Assembly (NCBI RefSeq): GCF_030160835.1
Contig: NZ_BSPC01000064.1
Coordinates: 17,112 to 81,111, forward strand
DNA: 64,000 bases
DNA from: Labrys miyagiensis
GTDB taxonomy: Bacteria; Pseudomonadota; Alphaproteobacteria; Rhizobiales; Labraceae
Reading direction: 5' to 3'
Part shown: in pieces, positions 1 to 8,698 of the stretch
Numbering within the stretch: the first letter of the stretch is position 1
Layout: every line of letters starts with the position of its first letter
Program-made: the position numbers and the translations under genes
Notes under the pieces: generated by a model
Seen by the model: the letters and a program-made list of their open reading frames with translations, nothing else
Databases searched by the model: none
Told to the model about the DNA's origin: nothing

Positions 1-1450
1 GCATGCCGTAATCGATCAGGTTGAGGATGGTCTGCAGCGTGATGGTGATGATGCGCGAGCCGCCGGGGCTGCCGAGCACGGCGACGATATGCCCGTCCTT
101 GGTGACCAAAGTCGGCGCCATCGAGGAGAGCGGGCGCTTGCCGGGGGCGATCGAGTTGGCTTCGCCCTGGATCAGGCCGAACAGATTGGGCACGCCGGTC
201 TTGGTGGTGAAGTCGTCCATCTCGTCATTGAGGAGATAGCCGGTGCCGGGCGCGATCACGCCCGCGCCGAACAGGCCGTTGATGGTGTAGGTGACGGAGA
301 CGGCATTGCCCACCTTGTCGACCACCGAATAATGCGTGGTTTCCGTCTTCTCATGCGGCGCCGTGCCCGGCTGCACGTCCTTGGAGGGCGTCGCCTTGTC
401 CGGCAGGATCTTGGCACGGATCTCACCGGCGTAATCCTTCGAGAGCAGCCGGTCGAGCGGGTTCTTCACGAAGACCGGATCGCCCAGATAGGTGTTGCGG
501 TCCATATAGGCGTGGCGCATGGCCTCGACCATGGTGTGCACGGCGTCAGCCGAATGCCAGCCCATCGCCTTGAGGTCGTAGCCTTCCAGGATGTTGAGGA
601 TCTCGCAAAGCGTGGTGCCGCCGGAGGAGGGCGGGGGCGAGGAGGCGATGGCATAGCCGCGATAGGTGCAGGTGACGGGGGCGGACTCCGTCACGGTGTA
701 GTCGGCAAGGTCCTGCGCGGTGATCAGGCCGCCCTTGGCCTTCATCGCGGCGGCCAGCTTCTGGGCGTTGTCGCCCTTGTAGAAGCCGTCGGGGCCATTC
801 TTGGCGATGGCCTCCAGCGTGTCGGCGAGGTCCTTCTGCACCAGCGTGTCGCCGGGCTGCAGGGCCGAGCCGTCGGGCTTGAAGAAGATCCTGGCCGCCT
901 CGGGATCCTGCTTCAGGAGCGGAGCGCCGGCATCGATGATGTCGGTATCGCCGCGGCTGAGCACGAAGCCCTCGCGGGCGAGCTTGATGGCCGGGGCCAT
1001 CACCTTGTCGCGCGGCAGCGTGCCGTATTTGGAGAGCGCGGTGTCGAGGCCGAGCACGCTCCCCGGCACGCCCACGGCCTTGTAGCCATAGAGGCTGGCG
1101 CCCTTGATCACATTGCCCTGGGCATCGAGATACATGCCCTTGGTGGCCGCCGCCGGGGCCTTTTCGCGGAAATTGATGAAGGTGTCCTTGTTGTCCTTGA
1201 CGAGGTGCACCACCATGAAGCCGCCGCCGCCGATATTGGCGCAGCAGCTGTTGGTCACCGCCTGCGCATAGCCCACCGCCACCGCCGCATCGACGGCATT
1301 GCCGCCCTCCGCCAGGATATCGGCGCCGACCTGCGAGGCGAGATGCTGGGAGGACACCACCATGCCGTCAGGCGCTTCCACCGCGGGCCGCGAGGCGGCA
1401 TGGGCGGCAAGAGGCAGGGCGGCGAGGATGAGGGCGAGGAAGCGTTTCAT
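1..1450 (-). CDS. ggt: Gamma-glutamyltransferase, 3' end cut by window edge
   Basis: Periplasmic N-terminal nucleophile hydrolase that cleaves or transfers the gamma-glutamyl group of glutathione and related compounds. The protein starts MKRFLALILAALPLAAHA, a normal signal peptide. It reads on through NSCCANIGGGGFMVVH, the maturation site around TTHYSVVD (Thr is the family nucleophile) and GSPGGSRI near the window edge, so about 483 residues of a usual 570-580 are present. The ATG at 1448-1450 is the only start that gives a signal peptide. The C-terminal part of the small subunit lies outside the window. It stands alone; a family A repeat separates it from the next gene. Assignment is firm. 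Confidence 0.93.
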   Translation of the reverse strand, partial: MKRFLALILAALPLAAHAASRPAVEAPDGMVVSSQHLASQVGADILAEGGNAVDAAVAVGYAQAVTNSCCANIGGGGFMVVHLVKDNKDTFINFREKAPAAATKGMYLDAQGNVIKGASLYGYKAVGVPGSVLGLDTALSKYGTLPRDKVMAPAIKLAREGFVLSRGDTDIIDAGAPLLKQDPEAARIFFKPDGSALQPGDTLVQKDLADTLEAIAKNGPDGFYKGDNAQKLAAAMKAKGGLITAQDLADYTVTESAPVTCTYRGYAIASSPPPSSGGTTLCEILNILEGYDLKAMGWHSADAVHTMVEAMRHAYMDRNTYLGDPVFVKNPLDRLLSKDYAGEIRAKILPDKATPSKDVQPGTAPHEKTETTHYSVVDKVGNAVSVTYTINGLFGAGVIAPGTGYLLNDEMDDFTTKTGVPNLFGLIQGEANSIAPGKRPLSSMAPTLVTKDGHIVAVLGSPGGSRIITITLQTILNLIDYGM

Positions 1451-1510
1451 GGGCGGTCTCCTTCCTGTGGGACAGGGAGGGTAGAGCGTGATGGCCGATT
1501 GGGGAAGGGG

Positions 1511-1622
1511 CCTGGGAGCGCGGACGTTCCTACGACACTCAAGAGAGTGTCGGACGATCCGCTCTTGGAAACGAGTCGCTCTACGATAAAGGAAGAGCGG
1601 ACGGGGACGTCCGCGGTCCCAG
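1511..1622. repeat. Family A palindromic element A1
   Basis: It opens CCTGGGAGCGCGGACGTTCC and closes GACGTCCGCGGTCCCAG. The left half carries an extra GACACTC-AAGA-GAGTGTC hairpin inserted in the GCGGAC stem. It lies upstream of ggt and downstream of the epimerase gene. Confidence 0.85.
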
Positions 1623-1640
1623 CCACTGCGGTTCCCGCAC

Positions 1641-2660
1641 CTACTCGTTTGGCTTTCTTCTCTTCCAGCCCCGATACCACTCGACGAACGCACGGACCCC
1701 CTCTTCCACGCCCGTCGTCGGCCTGTAGCCCGTCAGCGCCTCCAGAAGCTCCGCGCTGGCGAAAGTGCGCGGCACGTCGCCTTGCTGCATCGGCAGCATT
1801 TTGCGTTCGGCCTTGCGTCCCATCGCGGCCTCGATCGTCTCGATGAAGGCCATCAGCCCCACCGGCTGGCCGCCGGCGATGTTGACGACGCGGTGCGGCG
1901 CCACCGGGGAGAGCGAATCGAGGCCCTCGCGGCCCGCCGGCTCGCCCTGGCGCGGGATCAGCGGCATCAGGCGCAGGATCGCCTCGATGAGGTCGCCGAC
2001 AAAGGTGAAGTCGCGCTCCATCCTTCCTTCGCCATAGACCTCGATGGGCCTGCCTTCCTCGATGGCGTCGACGAATTTGAACAGCGCCATGTCGGGCCGG
2101 CCCCAGGGGCCGTAGACGGTGAAGAAGCGAAAGCAGGTCACCGGCATCTCCCACAGATGCGCGTAGGAATGCAGCATCGTCTCGCCGCTCTTCTTGGTGG
2201 CGGCGTAGAGGGTGAGGGGCTGGTCGGCCCTGTCGGTCTCGCGGAAGGGGATGGCGGCGTTGGCGCCGTAGATCGAGGAGGTCGAGGCGAACAGGAAATG
2301 CTTCACCTTGGCCTCGCGCGCCACCTCCATCAGGTTGAACAGGCCGACGAGGTTGGCATCGACATAGGCCCGCGGATTTTCCAGGCTGTAGCGCACGCCC
2401 GCCTGGCCGGCGAGGTGAAGGATGATGTCGGGCGTCTCCTCGGCGGCGAGCGCCGCGAGCGCGTCCCGGTCCTCCAGCATGAAGATCTTCGGGCGGAAGG
2501 CGTTGGAGCGCTCGAGGATGGCGTGGCGGGCCTGCTTGAGGGCGAGGTCATAATAGGGCGTGAAGCCGTCGATGCCGGTGACGAGATGGCCTTCGTCGAG
2601 CAGGCGGCGGGCGAGGTGGAAACCGATGAAGCCGGCGCTGCCGGTAACCCAGATTTTCAT
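1641..2660 (-). CDS. UDP-glucuronate 4-epimerase-like NAD-dependent epimerase
   Basis: Extended short-chain dehydrogenase of 339 residues that probably interconverts UDP-glucuronate and UDP-galacturonate for lipopolysaccharide or capsule. Visible motifs are the NAD-binding [10 protein letters not shown] at the N-terminus, the active-site pair YAATKKSGE (YxxxK), and [13 protein letters not shown], which is characteristic of the LpsL/Cap1J-type epimerases. Length is typical (330-340). No other sugar-nucleotide gene is adjacent, so the target polymer is unknown. Family A repeats flank both ends. A dTDP-glucose dehydratase is the main alternative but fits the motif set less well. Confidence 0.85.
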   Translation of the reverse strand: MKIWVTGSAGFIGFHLARRLLDEGHLVTGIDGFTPYYDLALKQARHAILERSNAFRPKIFMLEDRDALAALAAEETPDIILHLAGQAGVRYSLENPRAYVDANLVGLFNLMEVAREAKVKHFLFASTSSIYGANAAIPFRETDRADQPLTLYAATKKSGETMLHSYAHLWEMPVTCFRFFTVYGPWGRPDMALFKFVDAIEEGRPIEVYGEGRMERDFTFVGDLIEAILRLMPLIPRQGEPAGREGLDSLSPVAPHRVVNIAGGQPVGLMAFIETIEAAMGRKAERKMLPMQQGDVPRTFASAELLEALTGYRPTTGVEEGVRAFVEWYRGWKRRKPNE

Positions 2661-2667
2661 AAGTCTT

Positions 2668-2753
2668 CCCGGGTGCGCGGACGTCCCGTCCGCTCTTCCT
2701 TAACCGCAAGGCGCATCGTTTCCAAGAGCGGACGGGACGTCCGCGCACCCGGG
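2668..2753. repeat. Family A palindromic element A2 (CCCGGGTGC type)
   Basis: A near-perfect inverted repeat with outer arms CCCGGGTGCGCGGAC and GTCCGCGCACCCGGG. Each arm contains its own GCGGAC/GTCCGC hairpin. The outer arm differs from A1 (GGGTGC in place of GGGAGC) with the matching change on the other side. Confidence 0.88.
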
Positions 2754-2760
2754 ATGAAGA

Positions 2761-2816
2761 CAAGAGCAGACATCGCGACATGCTTGCATGTCGCTGTGAT
2801 GTCCGCGCTCCCAGGT
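2761..2816. repeat. Family A half element A2b
   Basis: A right half only, ending GATGTCCGCGCTCCCAGG, in which the usual inner hairpin is replaced by GCGACATG-CTTG-CATGTCGC. The same replacement hairpin recurs near 10008, 33217 and 52017. It abuts the stop codon of the FadR-type regulator. Confidence 0.8.
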
Positions 2817-3545
2817 TCAAACCTTGTCATCCACCGCCACGCTGGCGGCATCGGATTCCGAACGGTCGAGCAGCACGTTCATCGCCTTGCGGGCCGCCTC
2901 GGCATCGCCCGTGATGATGGGTTCGGCCACTGCACGGTGCATGGGCACGATATGCGGGTGGATCTGGCCGGCGCGCGAGACGGTGAAGGACACTGCGAGC
3001 GAGGCTTCGATCGCCGGCTGGAAGGCGGCGAGCAGCACATTGTTGGCGGCCTTGACGATGGCGCGGTGGAAGGCGAGGTCGGCGTCGATCGAGGCCTGCA
3101 CTTCGGTGGCGACCTCCATGGCGCGGAAGGTGTCGGCCACCTCGGCGCGCTGTTCGGGCGTGGCGCGCTCGGCGGCAAGCGCCGCGGCTTCCGGCTCGAT
3201 CATGCGGCGAAGCTCGAACAGGTCCTTGACGAAGCTTTTGGTGGCGCCGCCCGAGGTCTGCCAGACCAGCACGTCGACATCGAGCCGGTTCCAGTTCGAA
3301 TGCGGCTGCACGATGGTGCCGCGCCGTGGCGTGGAGGAGAGCAGGCCCTTGCCGGCGAGGAGCTTGATCGCCTCGCGCAGCGAAGCGCGGGAAACGTCGA
3401 GTTCGCGCGAGAGATCCGCCTCGGTGGGCAGGGCCACGCCGACAGGCCATTCGCCCGCCACGATCCGCTGGCCTATCAGCGCCGCCGCCTGGCTGTGACG
3501 GGTCTGCGATGTCCCTGAGCGGACGCGACCAGCGCTGCGTGCCAT
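2817..3545 (-). CDS. FadR-subfamily GntR transcriptional regulator
   Basis: A 242-residue DNA-binding protein. The N-terminal winged helix contains LPTEADLSRELDVSRASLRE and RRGTIVQ. The C-terminal FCD domain has a metal-binding pattern, DLAFHRAIV with a later HPHIVPMH. FCD regulators usually respond to an organic or sugar acid and control a nearby catabolic gene, but neither neighbour is an obvious target. The start at 3545 (MARSAGRV) is preferred because further upstream the frame runs through intergenic sequence with no conserved residues. Ligand unknown. Confidence 0.85.
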   Translation of the reverse strand: MARSAGRVRSGTSQTRHSQAAALIGQRIVAGEWPVGVALPTEADLSRELDVSRASLREAIKLLAGKGLLSSTPRRGTIVQPHSNWNRLDVDVLVWQTSGGATKSFVKDLFELRRMIEPEAAALAAERATPEQRAEVADTFRAMEVATEVQASIDADLAFHRAIVKAANNVLLAAFQPAIEASLAVSFTVSRAGQIHPHIVPMHRAVAEPIITGDAEAARKAMNVLLDRSESDAASVAVDDKV

Positions 3546-3712
3546 AGGCGATCCCTTCTTTTTTATCGAACGCGGTGGAGCGCGGTGTGGCGGATCGATT
3601 CTGCTGTCGCCCGCCGGAACGCGACTCAACCTGTTCCAATTGTTTTCGTTGCATTCCTCCTACCATATTGCGAGGGGATAAAGGGAGGGGGGATGGATTT
3701 GGCCACAGGATT

Positions 3713-3995
3713 CCTGGGAGCGCGGACTTCCAGTCCGCTCTTGGAGACGTCGCCATTGATCGGGAAGGCGCGACGGTGCGGTTGGCGCTCTATTTCTGAG
3801 ATGTTTCAGTTTCAAGGCGCGGGCCGGATTCGGTGTGCCGGTCTTCTCAACCACATCGACCTTCAGTCGATGTGGTGGGAACGGCATGCCCTGCACCTGG
3901 GTGGAAGATGCCGGTCTGAAGACCGGCACACCGATTTGCGCACTTTCCTGGGAGGACTCCGTTTCCAAGAACGGGCTGGAAGCCCGTGCACCCGG
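3713..3995. repeat. Composite family A element A3 with nested A-prime
   Basis: The left half starts CCTGGGAGCGCGGAC at 3713. Positions 3831-3932 hold an A-prime palindrome beginning GGTGTGCCGGTCTTC and ending GAAGACCGGCACACC, with an inner CCACATCGAC hairpin. The right half (3964-3995) is of the other allele, ACGGGC-tggaa-GCCCGT then GCACCCGG. The 3546-3712 stretch before it is the upstream region of the regulator and shows no gene. Confidence 0.82.
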
Positions 3996-4042
3996 AAGCA
4001 TTCCCCCTTGTCGAACGCCGCTACTCGCATTAACCCCGTTCC

Positions 4043-5191
4043 ATGCCCGAACTCAGCTCCTTCCGCCGCATCGTCGTCAAGATCGGTTCCTCCCTCCTGG
4101 TCGATTCCGCCCAGGGCAAGCTCCGCCGCGACTGGCTTGCCTCCCTGGTCGATGATCTCGCCCGCCATACCGCGCGCGGCGCCCAGATCATCGTGGTCTC
4201 CTCCGGGGCCATCGCCCTCGGGCGCACGCTGCTGAAGCTGCCCAAGGGACCGCTGGCGCTGGAATCGAGCCAGGCCGCGGCCGCGGTCGGCCAGGTCGGC
4301 CTCGCCCAGGCCTGGGCGGAGACGCTGAGCGCCAGGGGGCTGACGGCGGCGCAGATCCTCGTCACCCTCGGCGACACCGAGGAGCGCCGGCGCTACCTCA
4401 ACGCCCGCCGCACCATCGACCGGCTGCTGGAGCTCAATTGCGTGCCGGTTGTGAACGAGAACGACACGGTGGCCACCACCGAGATCCGCTATGGCGACAA
4501 TGACCGCCTTGCCGCCCGCGTCGCCACCATGGCCGGTGCCGACTGCCTGGTGCTGCTCTCGGACATCGATGGGCTCTACACCGCCCCGCCGCATCTCGAC
4601 CCGGCCGCCACGCTGATCCCGGTGGTGCAGCGCATCACCGCGGCGATCGAGGGCGTGGCTGGGGATGCCGGCTCCGAGCTCTCGCGCGGGGGCATGCGCA
4701 CCAAGGTCGAGGCGGCGAAGATCGCGGTGGGCGGCGGCACCACCATGGTGATCGCCTCGGGCAAGGTGGATTCGCCGCTGAAACGCATCGAGGAGGGCGG
4801 GGCCTGCACCTGGTTCCTTACCCCTTCCAACCCCGTCACCGCCCGCAAGAAGTGGATCGCCGGGCATCTGGAGCCGCGCGGCACGCTGCATGTCGACGCT
4901 GGCGCTGCCAAGGCGCTGCGCAATGGCGCGAGCCTCTTGCCGGCGGGCGTGAAGCGGGTGGAAGGCACCTTCTCGCAGGGCGATGCTGTCGTCATCCGCG
5001 ACCCCTCGGGCGCCGAGGTCGGCCGCGGCCTCGTCGGCTATGACATCGGCGAGGCCGCCCAGATCGCCGGCAAGAAGAGCCGCAGCATCGAGGACATCCT
5101 CGGCTGGGCCGGCCCGACGGAAATGATCCACCGCGACGACATGGCCCTGTTCAGCCGCTTCGAGGACCTGAGCACGGTGACGGTGGAGTGA
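4043..5191 (+). CDS. proB: Glutamate 5-kinase
   Basis: Phosphorylates glutamate with ATP in the first step of proline synthesis. The protein is 382 residues. Its amino-acid kinase domain covers about residues 1-255, with [33 protein letters not shown] and [17 protein letters not shown] domain follows at about 280-360. The start ATG at 4043 gives the standard N-terminus. The gene is monocistronic here, with repeats on both sides. Its usual partner proA lies about 46 kb away on the other strand (50484-51773), and neither obg nor nadD is beside it. Confidence 0.97.
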   Translation: MPELSSFRRIVVKIGSSLLVDSAQGKLRRDWLASLVDDLARHTARGAQIIVVSSGAIALGRTLLKLPKGPLALESSQAAAAVGQVGLAQAWAETLSARGLTAAQILVTLGDTEERRRYLNARRTIDRLLELNCVPVVNENDTVATTEIRYGDNDRLAARVATMAGADCLVLLSDIDGLYTAPPHLDPAATLIPVVQRITAAIEGVAGDAGSELSRGGMRTKVEAAKIAVGGGTTMVIASGKVDSPLKRIEEGGACTWFLTPSNPVTARKKWIAGHLEPRGTLHVDAGAAKALRNGASLLPAGVKRVEGTFSQGDAVVIRDPSGAEVGRGLVGYDIGEAAQIAGKKSRSIEDILGWAGPTEMIHRDDMALFSRFEDLSTVTVE

Positions 5192-5215
5192 ATCGAGCAG
5201 AAGAGGGCGCGGACA

Positions 5216-5412
5216 GCCTCCCCCACGAAGCTGGGGGAGGTGGCCCGACGAAGTCGGGTCGGAGGGGGTGTGGGCGGAGTGAGGCATAGCGGATGTTGCA
5301 GGGCTGAGGTCGAGCTGCGATTAAAGGCTACGTGGTTCAGGCGCTCTATCCTGGCCACACCCCCTCCGACCTCGCTGCGCTCGGCCACCTCCCCCAGCTT
5401 CGTGGGGGAGGC
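5216..5412. repeat. Family B inverted pair B1
   Basis: Two oppositely oriented copies of a roughly 58-bp unit flank a centre of about 80 bp. The left copy reads GCCTCCCCCACGAAGCTGGG, then a CCCGAC-GAA-GTCGGG stem, then TCGGAGGGGGTGTGG. The right copy is the same unit reversed with a different, imperfect variable stem. It lies between proB and the VOC gene. Confidence 0.9.
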
Positions 5413-5433
5413 TTCCACGCGAGGATCCATCCC

Positions 5434-5832
5434 ATGATCTCCCACACCTTCCTCGGCGTCGGCGATTTCGAACGGGCTTTCCGTTTCTATTCAGCCGTGC
5501 TCGGCGAACTCGGCCTCGTCCTGCGCTTCCGCGAGGACGAGCGGCCCTGGGCAGGGTGGGTCAAGCCCGGCGCTTCGCGTCCGATCTTTCTGATCGGCCG
5601 GCCCCATGACGGCGGACCGCCCGTGCCCGGCAATGGCACCATGATCGCGCTCCTCGCCCCCGATTGCGCCGCCGTGGAACGCGCCTGGCAAGCCGCCCTT
5701 AACCATGGCGGCAGGGACGAGGGTGCGCCGGGGCTGCGGCCCGAGTATCATGCCGATTATTACGGCGCCTATGTCCGTGACCCCGATGGCAACAAGCTCT
5801 GCCTGTGCTGCCATGACCCGGTCGACGGCTGA
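5434..5832 (+). CDS. VOC (glyoxalase/bleomycin-resistance fold) family protein
   Basis: A 132-residue single-domain protein of the vicinal oxygen chelate superfamily. It begins MISHTFLGVGDFERAFRFY and ends with YVRDPDGNKLCLCCH, the usual second beta-alpha-beta half. His4 and the late conserved acidic position are compatible with a metal site. The start at 5434 is chosen because it begins the fold; the frame upstream is family B repeat. Members act in thiol conjugation, dioxygenation or resistance, and nothing here identifies the substrate. The small lipoprotein gene begins 28 bases downstream, so the two may be cotranscribed. Confidence 0.8.
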   Translation: MISHTFLGVGDFERAFRFYSAVLGELGLVLRFREDERPWAGWVKPGASRPIFLIGRPHDGGPPVPGNGTMIALLAPDCAAVERAWQAALNHGGRDEGAPGLRPEYHADYYGAYVRDPDGNKLCLCCHDPVDG

Positions 5833-5860
5833 GGCGCCTTTCTCCTCTCAAGGACGGCCT

Positions 5861-6154
5861 ATGCTCCGCCTCTGCTCCCTCTTCGCCCCGCTGGCCCTGC
5901 TCGGCGCCTGCACCACCACCGCCCCGAGCCCGACCCCGGTGGCCAGGCCGCTGGACCGCGCCGTCGTGGCCTGCCGTACGCCCGAGCATATTGGCGCTCT
6001 TCATGCAGCCGGCGGCAATTTCCAGCGCGAGTTCGACAACCACATGGCAGACGGGCGCTGCCGCCGGTTCGTGGCCGGGCAGAAGGTGGCGAGCCGTGGG
6101 CGGGATAGCTTTGTCGATCCGGGGAATGGGGTGACGTACTACGTTTACCACTGA
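5861..6154 (+). CDS. Small predicted lipoprotein of unknown function
   Basis: A 97-residue protein with a lipoprotein signal peptide, MLRLCSLFAPLALLGAC, where LLGAC is the lipobox and Cys17 the acylated residue. The mature part is short and carries three further cysteines or conserved aromatic positions (VACRTPEHIG, DGRCRRF, YYVYH at the end). I do not recognise the family. It follows the VOC gene on the same strand with a 28-bp gap. A family A hairpin starts 2 bp after its stop. Confidence 0.7.
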   Translation: MLRLCSLFAPLALLGACTTTAPSPTPVARPLDRAVVACRTPEHIGALHAAGGNFQREFDNHMADGRCRRFVAGQKVASRGRDSFVDPGNGVTYYVYH

Positions 6155-6156
6155 GG

Positions 6157-6220
6157 CCCTGGGATCGCGGACGTCCCTACGACACTCTCCTGAGTGTCGT
6201 AGGGACGTCCGCGATCCCAG
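6157..6220. repeat. Family A palindromic element A4 (GGGATCGC type)
   Basis: A compact 64-bp palindrome, CCCTGGGATCGCGGACGTCC through GGACGTCCGCGATCCCAG, with a GACACTC/GAGTGTC hairpin at its tip. It fills the gap between two convergent genes almost exactly (stops at 6154 and 6221). It could act as a bidirectional terminator or transcript-end stabiliser. Confidence 0.88.
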
Positions 6221-7126
6221 CTATCCCTTGTTCGCCACGGCGACGCCGAGCGCCGCCACCACCAGCCCCGCCGCCTGGACCAGCGTGAGCGCCTCGCCGA
6301 ACATCGCCCAGGCCATCAGGGCCGAGACGCCGGGCACGAGGTAGAGCAGGGAGGCGACCTGCGCGACGGCGCCGCGGCGGATCAGCACCATCAGGAGCAG
6401 GATGGCGCCGATCGACATGCCGAAGATCGACCAGAGCAAGCCCACCCACCCGGGCAGCGAGGTGACGTCGAAGCGGCCCTGTTCGGTGAGGACGATGCCG
6501 AGGGCGATCGGTATCAGCGCGCCGGCATATTGCGCGGCCGTGTTGGTGGCGAGGTCGGCCCCGCGCCCGCGGCTCTTCTGCCAGATGGTGCCGAGCGTGA
6601 TCCCCGCCATGCCTGCGGTGCAGACGAGCAGGGGGAGGATGGGAATGCCGCCATTGCCACCAGTGCCAAGCTTGGGCAGTAGCGTCAGGCCGGCACCGAG
6701 CGCGCCGATGGCGATGCCGAGCGCCCGGCGCGGCGAGACGTCTTCGCCGAGCAGCGGCTTGGAGAGCAGGCCGGTGAACAAGGGCTGCAGGCCGGCGATC
6801 AGGGCCGAGATGCCCGACGGCAGCCCATGAGCGACGGCCCAGAACACGCCGCCGAGATATAGGCCGTGGATCAGCATGCCGGCGATCATCGCATCGGACC
6901 AGGCGCGGGCGCTCCGCGGCCAGGGCGCCCCGGCGAAAAACGCATAGGCCGCAAGCACGATGCCGGCAGCGGCGAAGCGCAGGCCGAGGAAGGTCAGCGG
7001 CTCGGCATGCGGGGCGACAAGGCGCGCGGTGACGAAGCCGGTCGACCACAGCGGCACGAACAGCGCGGCGAGAGCGGCAGAGGGAATGCCCGGGCGCTGG
7101 GCGGTGGTGGTTTCGGCGATGGACAT
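6221..7126 (-). CDS. EamA/DMT family exporter
   Basis: A 301-residue inner-membrane protein with two tandem EamA repeats and about ten hydrophobic segments, for example PSAALAALFVPLWSTGFV at the N-terminus and VQAAGLVVAALGVAVAN at the C-terminus. The fold is that of drug/metabolite transporters, which usually export amino acids or small metabolites. ATG at 7126 is chosen because it gives the short cytoplasmic leader MSIAETTTAQRPG; longer starts read into the family B repeat. It is convergent with the lipoprotein gene. Substrate unknown. Confidence 0.85.
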   Translation of the reverse strand: MSIAETTTAQRPGIPSAALAALFVPLWSTGFVTARLVAPHAEPLTFLGLRFAAAGIVLAAYAFFAGAPWPRSARAWSDAMIAGMLIHGLYLGGVFWAVAHGLPSGISALIAGLQPLFTGLLSKPLLGEDVSPRRALGIAIGALGAGLTLLPKLGTGGNGGIPILPLLVCTAGMAGITLGTIWQKSRGRGADLATNTAAQYAGALIPIALGIVLTEQGRFDVTSLPGWVGLLWSIFGMSIGAILLLMVLIRRGAVAQVASLLYLVPGVSALMAWAMFGEALTLVQAAGLVVAALGVAVANKG

Positions 7127-7182
7127 GGGGGAGAAGTGGAGATGAGGAAGGCGCGACGCGAGCGCACACAAGTTGTGTGCGC

Positions 7183-7445
7183 GGCCTCCCCCACGAAGCT
7201 GGGGGAGGTGGGCCGACGAAGTCGGCTCGGAGGGGGTGTGGCCCGCTTGCGGAGGAATGGCAAGACAGAGCTCAGGCAAACTTACTGACGGCTTTTCGGG
7301 ATGGGACTAGGTGGCGACGCTTCCATCCTTGCCCACTTGGCGGTGGAGGGAGATCTGCGCCCTTGCCGGACAGGGTGCCCTAGCGGACCACACCCCCTCC
7401 GACCTCGCTTCGCGAGGCCACCTCCCCCAGCTTCGTGGGGGAGGC
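7183..7445. repeat. Family B inverted pair B2
   Basis: The left unit (from 7183) has the stem GCCGAC-GAA-GTCGGC. The right unit (to 7445) has CCTCGC-TTC-GCGAGG. The shared flanks are GCCTCCCCCACGAAGCTGGG and GGAGGGGGTGTGG. The spacer is longer than in the other pairs, about 140 bp. Confidence 0.88.
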
Positions 7446-7478
7446 TCGCGTCGCGCTCTCTCGTAAAACGCGTCGTTT

Positions 7479-7510
7479 CCAAGAGGCGGACAGGATGTCC
7501 GCGCTCCCAG
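7479..7510. repeat. Family A right half element A5
   Basis: Only the right arm is present: CCAAGAGGCGGACAGGATGT then CCGCGCTCCCAG. The inner stem is GCGGAC-aggat-GTCCGC. It touches the stop codon of asd. Confidence 0.75.
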
Positions 7511-7511
7511 A

Positions 7512-8546
7512 TTACGCCGCCTTCTTCTTCGCCCGCAGCAGTTTGCGGTTCACCAGCGCCTCGGCGATCTGGATCGCGTTGAGCGCGGCGCCCTTGCGCA
7601 AATTGTCGGAGACCACCCACATCGCCAGGCCGTTCGGAACCGTGATGTCCTCGCGGATGCGGGAGATGTAGGTGGCGTCCTCGCCTGCCGCCTCATAGGG
7701 CGTGATGTAGCCGCCGGGCTCGCGCTTGTCGATGACGAGGCAGCCGGGCGCCGAGCGCAGGATGTCGCGCGCCTCGTCCGCCGTCACCGGCTTGGCGAAC
7801 TCGATGTTCACGGCTTCCGAGTGGGAGATGAACACCGGCACGCGCACGCAGGTCGCGGTCAGCTTGATCTTGGGGTCGAGGATCTTCTTGGTCTCGGCCA
7901 CCATCTTCCACTCTTCCTTCGTGTACCCGTCCTCCATGAAGACATCGATATGCGGGATCACGTTGAAGGCGATGCGCTTGGGGAATTTCTTGGCCTCGAC
8001 AGCGCCGTTCACATAGACGGCCTTGGTCTGGGCGAAGAGCTCGTCGAGCCCTTCCTTGCCCGCGCCGGAGACCGACTGGTAGGTGGAAACGACCACGCGC
8101 TTGATGCCGAAGCGGTCATGCAGCGGCTTCAGCGCCACCACGAGCTGCGCGGTGGAGCAGTTCGGATTGGCGATGATGTTCTTCTTCGAGAAGCCAACGA
8201 TGGCATCGGCATTCACTTCCGGCACGATCAGCGGCACGTCGGCGTCGTAGCGCCAGGCCGAGGAGTTGTCGATCACCACACAGCCCTGCGCGCCGATCTT
8301 CGGGCTCCATTCCTTCGACACGTCGCCGCCGGCCGACATCAAGGCGATGTCGGTGTCGGAGAAGTCATAGGTGGCCAGGTCACGCGTTTTCAGCGTTTTT
8401 TCGCCATACGAAACTTCCGTGCCCAGGCTGCGGCGCGAAGCCAGCGCAACCACGTCATCGGCGGGGAACGCCCGCTCGGCCAGAATGTTCAGCATCTCGC
8501 GGCCCACATTGCCTGTGGCGCCCACGACGGCGACCTTGTAACCCAC
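7512..8546 (-). CDS. asd: Aspartate-semialdehyde dehydrogenase
   Basis: Cytosolic NADPH-dependent enzyme that reduces aspartyl phosphate to aspartate semialdehyde, the branch point to lysine/diaminopimelate, threonine and methionine. The 344-residue protein begins with the nucleotide-binding GYKVAVVGATGNVGREML. It carries the active-site cysteine in NPNCSTAQLVV and the later RVPVFISHSEAVNIEF, which holds the catalytic base region. Length and the single ATG at 8546 are standard. The gene is not in an operon with other aspartate-pathway genes here. Confidence 0.97.
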   Translation of the reverse strand: MGYKVAVVGATGNVGREMLNILAERAFPADDVVALASRRSLGTEVSYGEKTLKTRDLATYDFSDTDIALMSAGGDVSKEWSPKIGAQGCVVIDNSSAWRYDADVPLIVPEVNADAIVGFSKKNIIANPNCSTAQLVVALKPLHDRFGIKRVVVSTYQSVSGAGKEGLDELFAQTKAVYVNGAVEAKKFPKRIAFNVIPHIDVFMEDGYTKEEWKMVAETKKILDPKIKLTATCVRVPVFISHSEAVNIEFAKPVTADEARDILRSAPGCLVIDKREPGGYITPYEAAGEDATYISRIREDITVPNGLAMWVVSDNLRKGAALNAIQIAEALVNRKLLRAKKKAA

Positions 8547-8698
8547 TGTACCAGTCCTTCTCCGTAAAACGTCTTGAGGATTGCCGGCCTTATATAGGAA
8601 CGGCGCGCTGGCATATCACCGGGGGAATGTCGGATCAATGGAAATGCTGGGGCAGTGGGGCGAGGGGACTTCGATGGCGCGGCACATCTTGTGGCGTC

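Noticed and set aside
89-1846. A long plus-strand open frame opposite ggt
   Set aside because: The minus strand encodes a clear gamma-glutamyltransferase. The plus frame is low in hydrophobic residues, shows no family motif and runs into repeat A1.
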